Assembly: GCA_036490175.1 (NCBI GenBank)
Contig: DASXEJ010000116.1
Span: 1 to 39,042 of the forward strand
Origin: Pirellulales bacterium
GTDB lineage: Bacteria; Planctomycetota; Planctomycetia; Pirellulales; JACPPG01
DNA: 39,042 bases
Direction of reading: 5' to 3'
Part shown: positions 8,872 through 16,800 of the stretch, piece after piece
Layout of the letters: every line of letters begins with the position of its first letter
Numbering within the stretch: the first letter of the stretch is position 1
Position numbers and translations under genes: made by a program
Notes under the pieces: model-generated
Told to the model about the DNA's origin: nothing
Database searches by the model: none
Seen by the model: the letters and a program-made list of their open reading frames with translations, nothing else

Positions 8872-9228
8872 ATGGCCACACTCCGCCACCTAGAGCTCAC
8901 GGACGTCGGCGATGTCACAGTCGTTCGATTGACCGATAGAAAAGTTGTCGACGAAACCAATATCCAGGAATTGGGGCGGGAACTGTTTGCGCTGGTTGAA
9001 GAAGATCAGCGCAAGAACCTGCTACTCAATTTTTCCGCTGTCGGCTTTTTGTCCAGCTCGGCCTTGGGCAAGTTGATTACGCTTGATAAGAAGGTCAAGG
9101 CGCACGGCGGCAAACTAAAGCTCAGTAACATTCGTCCTGAAATCTACGAAGTGTTCGCGATTACGAAATTGAACAAGTTGTTCGAAATCAAGGATGACGA
9201 GGCAGAGGCCCTGGCCGCATTCGCGTAA
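8872..9228 (+). CDS. STAS-domain anti-sigma factor antagonist (SpoIIAA/RsbV-like)
   Basis: The 118-residue single-domain STAS protein starts at the ATG (MATLRHLEL) with AGGGGAG about 10 nt upstream. The conserved loop before the second helix reads FLSSSALGKLI (59-69), where SpoIIAA-type antagonists carry the phosphorylatable Ser in a DSSG-like motif. Here the first position is Ser rather than Asp, and Ser62 or Ser63 is the likely phosphosite. In the known mechanism the unphosphorylated antagonist binds the anti-sigma kinase and frees the sigma factor. The kinase-like partner is the next gene, 104 nt downstream, so the two probably form one operon. No sigma factor or PP2C phosphatase lies nearby. 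Confidence 0.92.
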   Translation: MATLRHLELTDVGDVTVVRLTDRKVVDETNIQELGRELFALVEEDQRKNLLLNFSAVGFLSSSALGKLITLDKKVKAHGGKLKLSNIRPEIYEVFAITKLNKLFEIKDDEAEALAAFA

Positions 9229-9332
9229 TTGGCCCCTGTCGCGCGGACGCATGTTTTAAGAGGTCGCCAACTGCCCGTCTCCTGGTTCGCAGGGCGAGCG
9301 GATTAGCCACGCACCCCCGCAGGCTCCCAAGC

Positions 9333-9767
9333 ATGTCAGCAATGAGCTCGACTTGGAGGACGGAACAAGTCATTCCAAGCGAAAACCTGGCCGGCAAGCG
9401 CGTTCTGGACGAAGTTCTTGAGCAGCTTGCTTCGCACGACTGGGAACAGCGCGACATCTTCGGCGTGCACCTGGCCCTGGAGGAAGCGATCGTCAATGCC
9501 ATCAAGCATGGCAACCGCTGTGACAGCTCGAAGACTGTTCACGTCGTTTGCGAGCTGACCCACGATCGGCTTTTCATCTTGATCAAGGACGAAGGACCGG
9601 GCTTCAACCCCGACGCGATTCCCGACTGCACCGACCGTGACAATATCGAGCGTCCCTGTGGTCGCGGGGTGCTATTGATGCGCAGCTTCATGTCGAGCGT
9701 CGAATTTCGCGACAAGGGAAACTGCGTCGTCATGACGAAAGAGCGCCAGCCAGGCGACGCGGCATAG
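9333..9767 (+). CDS. Anti-sigma regulatory factor, HATPase_c_2 Ser/Thr kinase (RsbW/SpoIIAB-like)
   Basis: The 144-residue protein is a GHKL ATPase of the anti-sigma type. The N-box is EEAIVNAIKHGN (50-61), the G1 box is DEGPGFNP (86-93) and the G2 box is GRGVLLM (110-116). RsbW/SpoIIAB proteins bind a sigma factor and phosphorylate their STAS antagonist; the antagonist gene sits immediately upstream. An in-frame ATG at 9342 is an alternative start, since the Shine-Dalgarno for either is weak. Because no sigma gene is adjacent, the target could be a sigma factor encoded elsewhere or another response partner, as in planctomycete partner-switch systems. Confidence 0.92.
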   Translation: MSAMSSTWRTEQVIPSENLAGKRVLDEVLEQLASHDWEQRDIFGVHLALEEAIVNAIKHGNRCDSSKTVHVVCELTHDRLFILIKDEGPGFNPDAIPDCTDRDNIERPCGRGVLLMRSFMSSVEFRDKGNCVVMTKERQPGDAA

Positions 9768-9877
9768 CCGCCCCCCCGGCACAGCGTCTGCCAGGATGCC
9801 CGCCCACGCTAGTTCGGGCAGGTAAGATCGCCGCTCAGGGGCATTACTCTCTTCCCGCACCTTGGCAGTTGGCCCCG

Positions 9878-9905
9878 TTGCATTCGCGCTACGGTTTGCT
9901 ATCGT
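9878..9905 (+). promoter_or_regulatory. Candidate promoter of fae
   Basis: TTGCAT at 9878-9883, a 16-nt spacer and TATCGT at 9900-9905 give a weak sigma-70-like pair about 65 nt before the fae start. A 6-bp inverted repeat (TGCCCG...CGGGCA) lies further upstream at about 9799-9822. Both observations are motif-only. Confidence 0.3.
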
Positions 9906-9971
9906 GGCGCGTTCGTCGCATCACGGGCGTCATTGGGGGTGCGAGTCACGGAAATTAACGGAGACTAATCC

Positions 9972-10469
9972 ATGTCGATGTATGTTGGAGAGGCCCTGGT
10001 AGGCGAGGGGAACGAAATCGCCCATATCGATCTGTTGATCGGCAGCAAGGACGGCCCCGTCGGCGCGGCATTCGCCAACGCTCTGGCGACGCAAAGCGAA
10101 GGTCACTCGAATCTGCTGGCCGTGCTGACGCCGAATCTGGCCGTGAAGCCGGCGACCGTGCTGATCACCAAGGTCACGATCAAAGGAATGAAGCAGGCCG
10201 TGCAGATGTTTGGACCCGCGCAAGCGGCCGTCGCGAAAGCCGTTGCCGACCAGGTCGCGGCCAACGTCATTCCCAAGAATCAGGCCGAGCAGTTGGTCAT
10301 CGTTTGTGGAGTGTTCATTCACCCTCAAGCCGAAGACGACAAGAAGATCTACGAGTTCAACTACGAGGCCACCAAGCTGGCCATCGCCAACGCTTTGGGC
10401 AACAAGCCCAGCGTCGACGAAGTCGTGGCTGGCAAGGACTCGGCAAAGCACCCGTTCCGCGGCTTCTAG
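9972..10469 (+). CDS. fae: Formaldehyde-activating enzyme (Fae)
   Basis: The 165-residue protein has the length and sequence pattern of Fae along its whole length: the N-terminal VGEALVGEGNEIAHIDLLIG with the family's conserved His (His18), the KDGPVGAAF segment and the central NLLAVLTPNL block. Fae condenses formaldehyde with tetrahydromethanopterin to give methylene-H4MPT in the cytosol, the entry step of the archaeal-type C1 pathway also found in methylotrophs and planctomycetes. A GGAG ribosome site precedes the ATG by 9 nt. The next gene encodes the following enzyme of the pathway, 196 nt downstream, which strongly supports the assignment. The remaining steps (Mch, formyltransferase/hydrolase) are not in this window. 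Confidence 0.96.
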   Translation: MSMYVGEALVGEGNEIAHIDLLIGSKDGPVGAAFANALATQSEGHSNLLAVLTPNLAVKPATVLITKVTIKGMKQAVQMFGPAQAAVAKAVADQVAANVIPKNQAEQLVIVCGVFIHPQAEDDKKIYEFNYEATKLAIANALGNKPSVDEVVAGKDSAKHPFRGF

Positions 10470-10556
10470 GCATTCGTCGCCGCGCGTTGTCATGCGTTGG
10501 CCTGTGGCCATCCGCGCGGCTGCGTGCCGTTGTATCGTTGGCGCCGATCCAAGCAC

Positions 10557-10580
10557 CTCTCTCCCCGCAGGGGGAGAGGG
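10557..10580 (+). repeat. GC-rich perfect hairpin between fae and the dehydrogenase gene
   Basis: CTCTCCCC at 10559-10566 pairs perfectly with GGGGAGAG at 10571-10578 around a GCAG loop; a T-G wobble and one more C-G pair extend the stem to 10 bp. It is followed by GCTGGGCG rather than a T-run. Hairpins of this CTCTCCC/GGGAGAG type recur as dispersed intergenic repeats in several high-GC genomes. Here it could be such an element, or could modulate read-through or mRNA stability between the two C1 genes. Confidence 0.55.
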
Positions 10581-10665
10581 CTGGGCGACGTCGCCGCGCG
10601 CAAGTTGGCATGCCGCCCGCGTACTCCTCTCGCCAGCGCGCCAACTTTCGCAAGGGAAAGTTGCC

Positions 10666-11529
10666 ATGAGCAAACCGAATATCCTCATCCAGCTCGATAC
10701 CGACGATCAGCCAAGCGTCTTCGATAGCGTCGTGGCAGTGGATGCCGGCGTGGAGCACTTGTTCCGGCATCACGCCATTACATCGGAGAATGTCCGTGAG
10801 CGCGTGCATGGCGCCATTTTCACGCGCGGTCCCGACGATCTGCGCAACACGGCCCTGTTTGTTGGCGGTTCAGATGTGGCCCGCGGCGAGCAGGTGCTCT
10901 CGGCCATCGTGGCGTCGTTTATTGGTCCGCTCCGCACGTCGGTGATGATGGACTCAGGAGGCGCCAATACAACCGCCGCGGCCGCGGTGCTGGCAGCTGC
11001 CAAGCATCTCGACCTGGCCGGCACGACGGCGCTCGTTTTGGCGGCGACCGGACCCGTGGGACAGCGCGTGGCCTGGCTGCTGGCGCGAGAAGGGGCCAGC
11101 GTGCGAGTCGCGTCGCGGCGTCTGGCACGCGCCACTGACGTGGCCGCCACGATCTCGCAAAAAACGCAGTCCGCCCGCATCAGCGCTTGCACTGTGGGCA
11201 AGCCGGCCGAATTGGCCGCGGCCCTGGAAGGCGTAACATTAATAGTGGCCGCCGGTGCCGCCGGCGTTGTACTGTTGCCCGAGGAAACCTTGGCCCATGC
11301 CGGCGAGTTGCGCGTGGCCGTCGATCTCAATGCGGTGCCTCCGCTGGGAATCGCCGGAATCAAGGTCACGGACAAAGCAGTCGAGCGCCAGGGCGTCATC
11401 TACTACGGCGCCATCGGCGTCGGGGGCACCAAGATGAAAATCCACAAAGCGGCGATCAAAGCGTTATTTGAATCGAACGACCGCGTCTTGGACGCGCCCG
11501 AAATCTTTCAAATCGGCCGCGAGCTTTAA
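10666..11529 (+). CDS. NAD(P)-dependent methylene-tetrahydromethanopterin dehydrogenase (MtdA/MtdB/MtdC family)
   Basis: The 287-residue protein starts at the ATG with AAGGGAAAG just upstream; the longer in-frame extension to 10210 is antisense-like noise over fae. The N-terminal half matches the Mtd family (ILIQLDTDDQPSVFDSVVAVDAGV). The nucleotide fold follows with VLAATGPVGQRVAWLLAREGA, and ASRR at the end of strand 2 suggests acceptance of NADP. The enzyme oxidises methylene-H4MPT to methenyl-H4MPT after Fae. Planctomycetes are reported to carry a distinct MtdC class, so MtdC is the likely subtype, but I cannot separate it from MtdB by eye and give no symbol. Confidence 0.93.
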   Translation: MSKPNILIQLDTDDQPSVFDSVVAVDAGVEHLFRHHAITSENVRERVHGAIFTRGPDDLRNTALFVGGSDVARGEQVLSAIVASFIGPLRTSVMMDSGGANTTAAAAVLAAAKHLDLAGTTALVLAATGPVGQRVAWLLAREGASVRVASRRLARATDVAATISQKTQSARISACTVGKPAELAAALEGVTLIVAAGAAGVVLLPEETLAHAGELRVAVDLNAVPPLGIAGIKVTDKAVERQGVIYYGAIGVGGTKMKIHKAAIKALFESNDRVLDAPEIFQIGREL

Positions 11530-11857
11530 GAGCCGTGCCGATCCGGCTGCTACATGGATCAGGAAGCGTTTCCTGAACAAGTCGATGCGGCCGTTTGAAG
11601 GATTCTATCCGCAGATTTCGCAGAAAAGACGATCTCCTAGAGACGAACTCACAGCGCGATGTTTGTTCCTCCACTTGCCGGCCGTCACAGAGTAAAGCCC
11701 GTTAGTATCCTTCCGCGGATCGGCCCAATCTTCGGATCAATTCCCACGGCCTGATACGCGGACGGCGCCAACGAGTGAAGCGATCTCGCCGCTCAAGCGG
11801 CCGCGCTTGACACGCGCCTTGGAATGGCCGTGGTCGATAGTCCGAAAGCTGTTGCGG
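11530..11857. other. 328-nt intergenic region between convergent genes
   Basis: The region separates the dehydrogenase from the convergent zinc-ribbon gene. It contains the 7-bp hairpin at 11559-11576 and no supported frame; the short frames at 11456-11695 on both strands have no ribosome site or recognisable pattern. Confidence 0.5.
11559..11576 (+). terminator. Possible terminator hairpin after the dehydrogenase gene
   Basis: TCAGGAA and TTCCTGA form a perfect 7-bp stem with a GCGT loop, 30 nt downstream of the stop codon at 11529. There is no T-run after it (ACAAGTCG), so the call is tentative. Confidence 0.3.
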
Positions 11858-12421
11858 CTAGCGTTTACCGGTCAAATACATCAGGCCAGCTAGTGCCGCG
11901 AACAGCACGATCATCGAACCGATCAGCATGATGGCATTGGAAACCGTCCGCCGCCGCTGACGTTCTTCCCGGGCTACCTTGCTTGCTCGCCGTTGGTACG
12001 AAACGCCGCCGAGCGGCCCCTGGTCATCCGGCGACGACACGCTCGACAAATCCACGACAAGGTTTTCTTGCGGCACTGGCGCCGCCAGCGGATGAATTTG
12101 TCCTTGAGGCTCAGGGGCCGTCAATGGTTGCGGCAATTCGGACGACCGTAGCGATTCGGTGTCGGACGCGGCATCAGGCCGCGGCGCTGCTTGCCATAAC
12201 TTCGGCTTGCCAGACCGAGGCCGAGCTTTCTTCGTGGGTGCGGGGGCCGGCGTCGGTGGCTCGAATGGCGAAACGCCCAGCATGTCGGTCACAACCGGTT
12301 CCGCATGCGGAACGATGAGCACGCTCGCGCAAGCGGGGCAACTGGTCTCCTGACCTGCCCAGCCGGCCTCGACCTCGGAAACCGCGCCACAGAATGGACA
12401 GCCGAACTGAATCACCGACAC
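11858..12421 (-). CDS. Hypothetical zinc-ribbon protein with C-terminal membrane anchor
   Basis: The 187-residue protein has an N-terminal zinc ribbon with two CxxC knuckles (C8-P-F-C11 and C28-P-A-C31). A long low-complexity Pro/Ala-rich linker follows (about 40-140), then a basic stretch (REERQRRR) and one membrane segment (about 163-183, IMLIGSMIVLFAALAGLMYL). This architecture, a ribbon tethered to the membrane by a disordered linker, is common among planctomycete proteins of unknown function. The positive charge before the anchor predicts that the ribbon and linker are cytoplasmic. No function is assigned. Confidence 0.82.
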   Translation of the reverse strand: MSVIQFGCPFCGAVSEVEAGWAGQETSCPACASVLIVPHAEPVVTDMLGVSPFEPPTPAPAPTKKARPRSGKPKLWQAAPRPDAASDTESLRSSELPQPLTAPEPQGQIHPLAAPVPQENLVVDLSSVSSPDDQGPLGGVSYQRRASKVAREERQRRRTVSNAIMLIGSMIVLFAALAGLMYLTGKR

Positions 12422-12485
12422 GCTCGTTCTCCGTCTAGCGAACGTCGCTGCTTGTAATGGCCTGGCGACCGCCCGTGAGTCCGCC

Positions 12486-12515
12486 GGTTGGTGCGCAGCA
12501 GCGGTTGCACCAACC
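12486..12515. repeat. 9-bp inverted repeat upstream of the zinc-ribbon gene
   Basis: GGTTGGTGC at 12486-12494 pairs perfectly with GCACCAACC at 12507-12515 across a 12-nt loop. It lies 65 nt upstream of the minus-strand start at 12421 and 116 nt upstream of the plus-strand start at 12632, without a T-run in either direction. It could be an mRNA-leader hairpin or an operator; nothing else supports either. Confidence 0.5.
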
Positions 12516-12631
12516 CTGGTAGTAACCGGTCGCGCCGTGTTCGATTTTACGCATCGCGCAGCTCCACCGCTCAGTCATTTTAGCAACTATAATTTCATGA
12601 CGTAGACCACGCCTGAGGCGCGCGACAAGAG

Positions 12632-13684
12632 ATGGATAATTCAAACTCCTCCCCACTCCCGCCACGTCAGCAGCTTGCCGCCCCTGGTAAATGGCCGGCT
12701 GTGGGAGAGTGCGCCGCATTGCCCACCGACGGTCCGTGGCAAATCACAGTCTGCGGCGCGGTAGCGCAATCGCTGGACCTGTCCTTAGCCGAGTTACAGG
12801 TCTTCCCGCATATTCACTGCCAGATCGACATTCATTGCGTCACGCGCTGGTCGAAGCTCGGCGTGCATTTTCACGGCGTGTCGTTGGCCGAGATCCTAGC
12901 CGTGGCAGCACCGACCCCGGCGGCCCGATTTGTTTCCTTCGTTGCCCACACGGCCCGCAAGCACAGCACATCGCTAGCGCTGGCCGACGCCCTCGCGCTC
13001 GATACGCTGATCGCCTGGCAATGCGACGGACAACCGCTCGAACCGTCGCACGGCGGACCGGTGCGCGTGATTGTGCCCGGCCGTTACTTTTACAAAAGCC
13101 TGAAGTGGCTACGGACGATCGAACTTTTGGCGGACGACGCGCTCGGTTACTGGGAACGCGAGGCCGGCTATCACAATATTGGCGATCCGTGGCGTGAAGA
13201 GCGCTACATTGCGTGCAACCTCACGCGGCAGCAACTTCAAATCGCCTTGTCGCGCCGCGACTTCGCCGGGCTCAACCTGCTCGGACTCGATGCCCGCCTG
13301 CACGACCTGTCAGGCCTGAACGCCCACGGCGCCCTATTGCGCAACGCCGATTTCCGTGGCAGCCACCTGATGGATGCCAATTTCACGGAAGCCAATCTCA
13401 GCAACGCCCACCTCGGCGGGGCGATTCTCTGTGGCGCGCGGTTTATGCATGCCGACGTCGAGGGAGCCGATTTCTCGGGCGCCGATTTGCGCGGCGCCGA
13501 CTTCACTGCTGCTTCGCTACTGGGCACGACGTTCTTCACGCAAGAATCCAGCGCCGCCAATCCAATCTCGGCGATCATCGACGCCTCGACCACGCTGCCA
13601 TCCGCCGCTGTTGAGAACCTAACCCCGCCACAAGCCGAGTTCGTCCGCGCATCACTCACCCGCCCCGCCACGCCGGGACGATAA
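12632..13684 (+). CDS. Molybdopterin-dependent oxidoreductase domain fused to pentapeptide repeats
   Basis: Residues about 30-195 match the oxidoreductase molybdopterin-binding domain (SUOX/YedY fold). The likely Mo-ligand Cys69 sits in DIHCVTRW, followed by FHGVSLAEIL, GGPVRVIVPGRYFYKSLKW (142-160) and GYWEREAGYHNIGDPW (172-187). Residues about 208-300 are roughly eighteen consecutive pentapeptide repeats of A(D/N)Lxx/AxFxx type, for example NADFRGSH, ANFTEANLSNAH and GADFSGADLRGADF, which should form a right-handed quadrilateral beta-helix. There is no signal peptide, so a cytosolic enzyme is inferred. The SUOX dimerisation domain is absent. Substrate and helix partner are unknown. AAGAG precedes the ATG. 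It is divergent from the zinc-ribbon gene. Confidence 0.92.
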   Translation: MDNSNSSPLPPRQQLAAPGKWPAVGECAALPTDGPWQITVCGAVAQSLDLSLAELQVFPHIHCQIDIHCVTRWSKLGVHFHGVSLAEILAVAAPTPAARFVSFVAHTARKHSTSLALADALALDTLIAWQCDGQPLEPSHGGPVRVIVPGRYFYKSLKWLRTIELLADDALGYWEREAGYHNIGDPWREERYIACNLTRQQLQIALSRRDFAGLNLLGLDARLHDLSGLNAHGALLRNADFRGSHLMDANFTEANLSNAHLGGAILCGARFMHADVEGADFSGADLRGADFTAASLLGTTFFTQESSAANPISAIIDASTTLPSAAVENLTPPQAEFVRASLTRPATPGR

Positions 13685-13893
13685 ACTCATGCGCGGCCCG
13701 CGCCAGCGCGCCTATCGCGCTCCAATCACATCGACCGTATATCTTCGAATTGACGCCCGTTACTCCGTATTCTTTCCCATGCGTGCGATCCGTGGTTCCG
13801 AAGCATTTTTCCCTGTCGCGACCGCATTGCGATCTATTGGTCTGCTGCGGACGAACCCGTTAACGTCCGATCTCCTGCCGGTGTCGCGACGTC

Positions 13894-16800
13894 CTACTTG
13901 CCAGCAGGCTCTTTGGCCACTTCAGCCAGCTTCTCGGCCACCACGTCCAGCGAGTGGTCATGCACCATCACACGTCCCTGCGGGTCGATCAGCACATACG
14001 TCGGTAGACTCGACACTGCGAACCTCTTGGGAATTTCGGTCGTCGACCAGTCGCCCAGCAGGGCGTGCCGCCAGGGCAGCTTGCGCCCGCTCAGGAATTC
14101 CGTGGCACGCCCGCGGTCCTGATCCAAGTTGGCACCGATGACGATCATCCCCAGCCCCTCGGCATAGCGCTGCCGTAGCTGCTCGACATCGCCGAGTTTC
14201 GCCACGCAGGGACCACACCACGAAGCCCAAAAGTCGACCAAAATGTATTTACCGCGCAGTTCCGATAGCTTCGCGCTGTGCCCCGCCGAATCAACGAAAT
14301 CAAAATCCGGGGCTGCGTCTCCCACGTGCAGTGCCGGACTGGTCGGTACGGTGATCGAACCCAGATCGACCGTCGCCTCGCCAGGCTTTACCGTAAAGCG
14401 AACAACGCGCATTCCCACGGGGTGCACCAGGCAACCCTCGGTCGATCCGTACAGTCGAAAGGCCAGATCGTATTCCCCCGGCTCGACCCCGGAAATCTGA
14501 AATCGTCCATCGGGATCGGGCTTCACGTAATAGTGATGTAGCGTCAGCAGATAGACGCTTCCCTCCGACGTGCTGGTCCACGAGTCGCTCCACCCCTGGC
14601 GCCAGTCGAAGCCTTTGTCCGCCACCACGGACGGCGGCGTGACGCCGGGTCGGCGTGCCAGCAGATAGTTCAGTCCAAAGTGATAGTCAAAGCCCGCCTC
14701 CGGAGGGTCGAGCTGCAAGCGACCTGTCACCTCGGCGCCGCCCCCTCCCAGATCGACCGTCAGATCGTCCCCCGGCGCCGGATCGATGGGGACCGAACGA
14801 CTCGATTTCAACGGCCCGTCGACCGACCAATGGATGCTGGCCTGCACGCGACAGGGAATTGGCGGCACGCGGTCGAAATGGTACTCGCCGTCTTGGTTCG
14901 TCGTCGCATACAAGCCGACATGGCCGCGCGGAGCGTCCCCACCCTGATCGCGTATCGGATCCAGCCTCACCGTATGCGGCGCTACTGCCTTGCCATGTTG
15001 CAGTAATCGCCCGTGGACCTTGGCCCAGCGGCGAATGCGCAACTCGCCAGGCAGCCCGCCGGCTTGCCGATCGGCTTCGCCATACCCGTCGGGCGATACC
15101 ACGACGAGGCAATAGCGTTCCAGCTGGTGGGCGATCTCGAATTCTCCCTTTTCGTTTGTGCTGACCCAATAGTTGTCAGAGCGTCCGCCGTCTTTTCGTT
15201 CCAAATCACTCAAGTACAAATGCTCGGAATAGCTTCCCACGAAGACCTTGGCTCCGGCCACGGACTTGTCTGCTTGGTCGACGACGCGACCTACAAATCG
15301 GCTCGCAGGCTGCATTCGCAATTGCAACTCGGGCACGGTCTCGCCGATCTTGTAGGGGCCCACGCGCAAGGTGACATAGCCAGGCGCTTCGATCTGCAAT
15401 CCATGCTGTATGTCGGTGCGGTCGAATTGCACCTCGAACTTGCCGTTCGTTTGCGGCGCAAGTTGGTCATGCTCGACCGATGGGAAGTCCGGCCGGAAAT
15501 GAATGATCGGCGTCGTGGCGAATTGCTCGATGGGCTGGCCCGTATTCGCATCCTTCACCGTGCCGGCAATGCGCAATTGCGGGTACATCGTGAGAACTTG
15601 CACTTCGTCGCTGGCCGTAAAGTCGACTTCGCTCGAAACGTAATCGCCCGGCGTCGAAACCCGAAACTTCACCGCATCGTCTGGTGCCCAGGTCCATTCG
15701 TAGATGCCGTTATCACCTGGATGCCGTGGAATCTGCGAATCGAGGACGTTGGGGTGATCCTCGTTATAGAGCGACTCTGCGCCGCGCCAACTTGCTACCC
15801 CGAAATATCCCTTCTTGATCGGCGCGCCAGCGACATCCACCAGCTGGACCCGCAATGTCTTGCCCGGCTTCAATTGGAAATCCTGCGGCGCGTTCTGTTG
15901 TGTGATTTCAACCATGCGCATTTCCGGCATCCAATTCTTGGCCACGATCGTGACGCGAACTTTCCCCACCGGCAGTTGTGGGAACCGATACTCTCCCCGT
16001 TCGTCGGTGCGAACTTCTTGGTGCGGCCGATGCTCCCAATACGGACGGTCGCCCCAGATCGCCAGCGCACCGACAACGGGCCTTCCTTCGGAATCGGTAA
16101 TCGTTCCGCCCAGCGAAAGACCACGATGCATCACGATCTCGGCCGACTGGGCGCGCAGGGCCTTGGTGGTGATGAACTGCTCGCGCTGCAGCTGCCCCCA
16201 TTCGCGGTCATTAATGTAATCGGGATGGCTAAGCTTGATTTGCACTGCGACGTCGTCTCCTGGCGGCGCGTTCCGCAATGTCCACCGCCCTTCGGCATCG
16301 GTACGAATTGAGATCGGCCCCGACGAGAGCCATGCATCGAAGACGGCCCGCTGCTCGGGATGTTCGGCAATGCCGCCTCGATCGTAGCGAACTTCGACCT
16401 CGGCCCCCACAATCGGTTGACCATCATCGTTCTTCACGACGCCACCCAGCAGCGTGCCCGGCTGCATTTGAAACGTGAACTCGTCGGGAATCAGATTTCC
16501 GTCCGCTTCCTTATCTGGCCACCACTGTACGAATAGCGGTGCGAAGCCTGCTTTGCGCGACCAGATGCGGAGAATCGTCAAGGTCTTCGGCAGCACGATC
16601 TCGACCTTTCCTTCCTCGTCGCACGTGTAGTTCCGCGTGGCTTTGAAGTCCTTCTCGTCGGTCCAAATCGACGCCAAGATGTTCGCGCGCGGCAATGGCT
16701 GGCCTTCGGACCCGACGACACGGATCAGCATGCTCCCCTTGGTGCTGACCACTTTGCCGTCAGAGCGATGTGGCACTGCCGCTGGTGCCGGTGCTGCCGC

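Noticed and set aside
15013-16311. 432-residue plus-strand frame inside the M56 receptor
   Set aside because: It is antisense to a continuous coding frame with defined domains; no start signal or family pattern.
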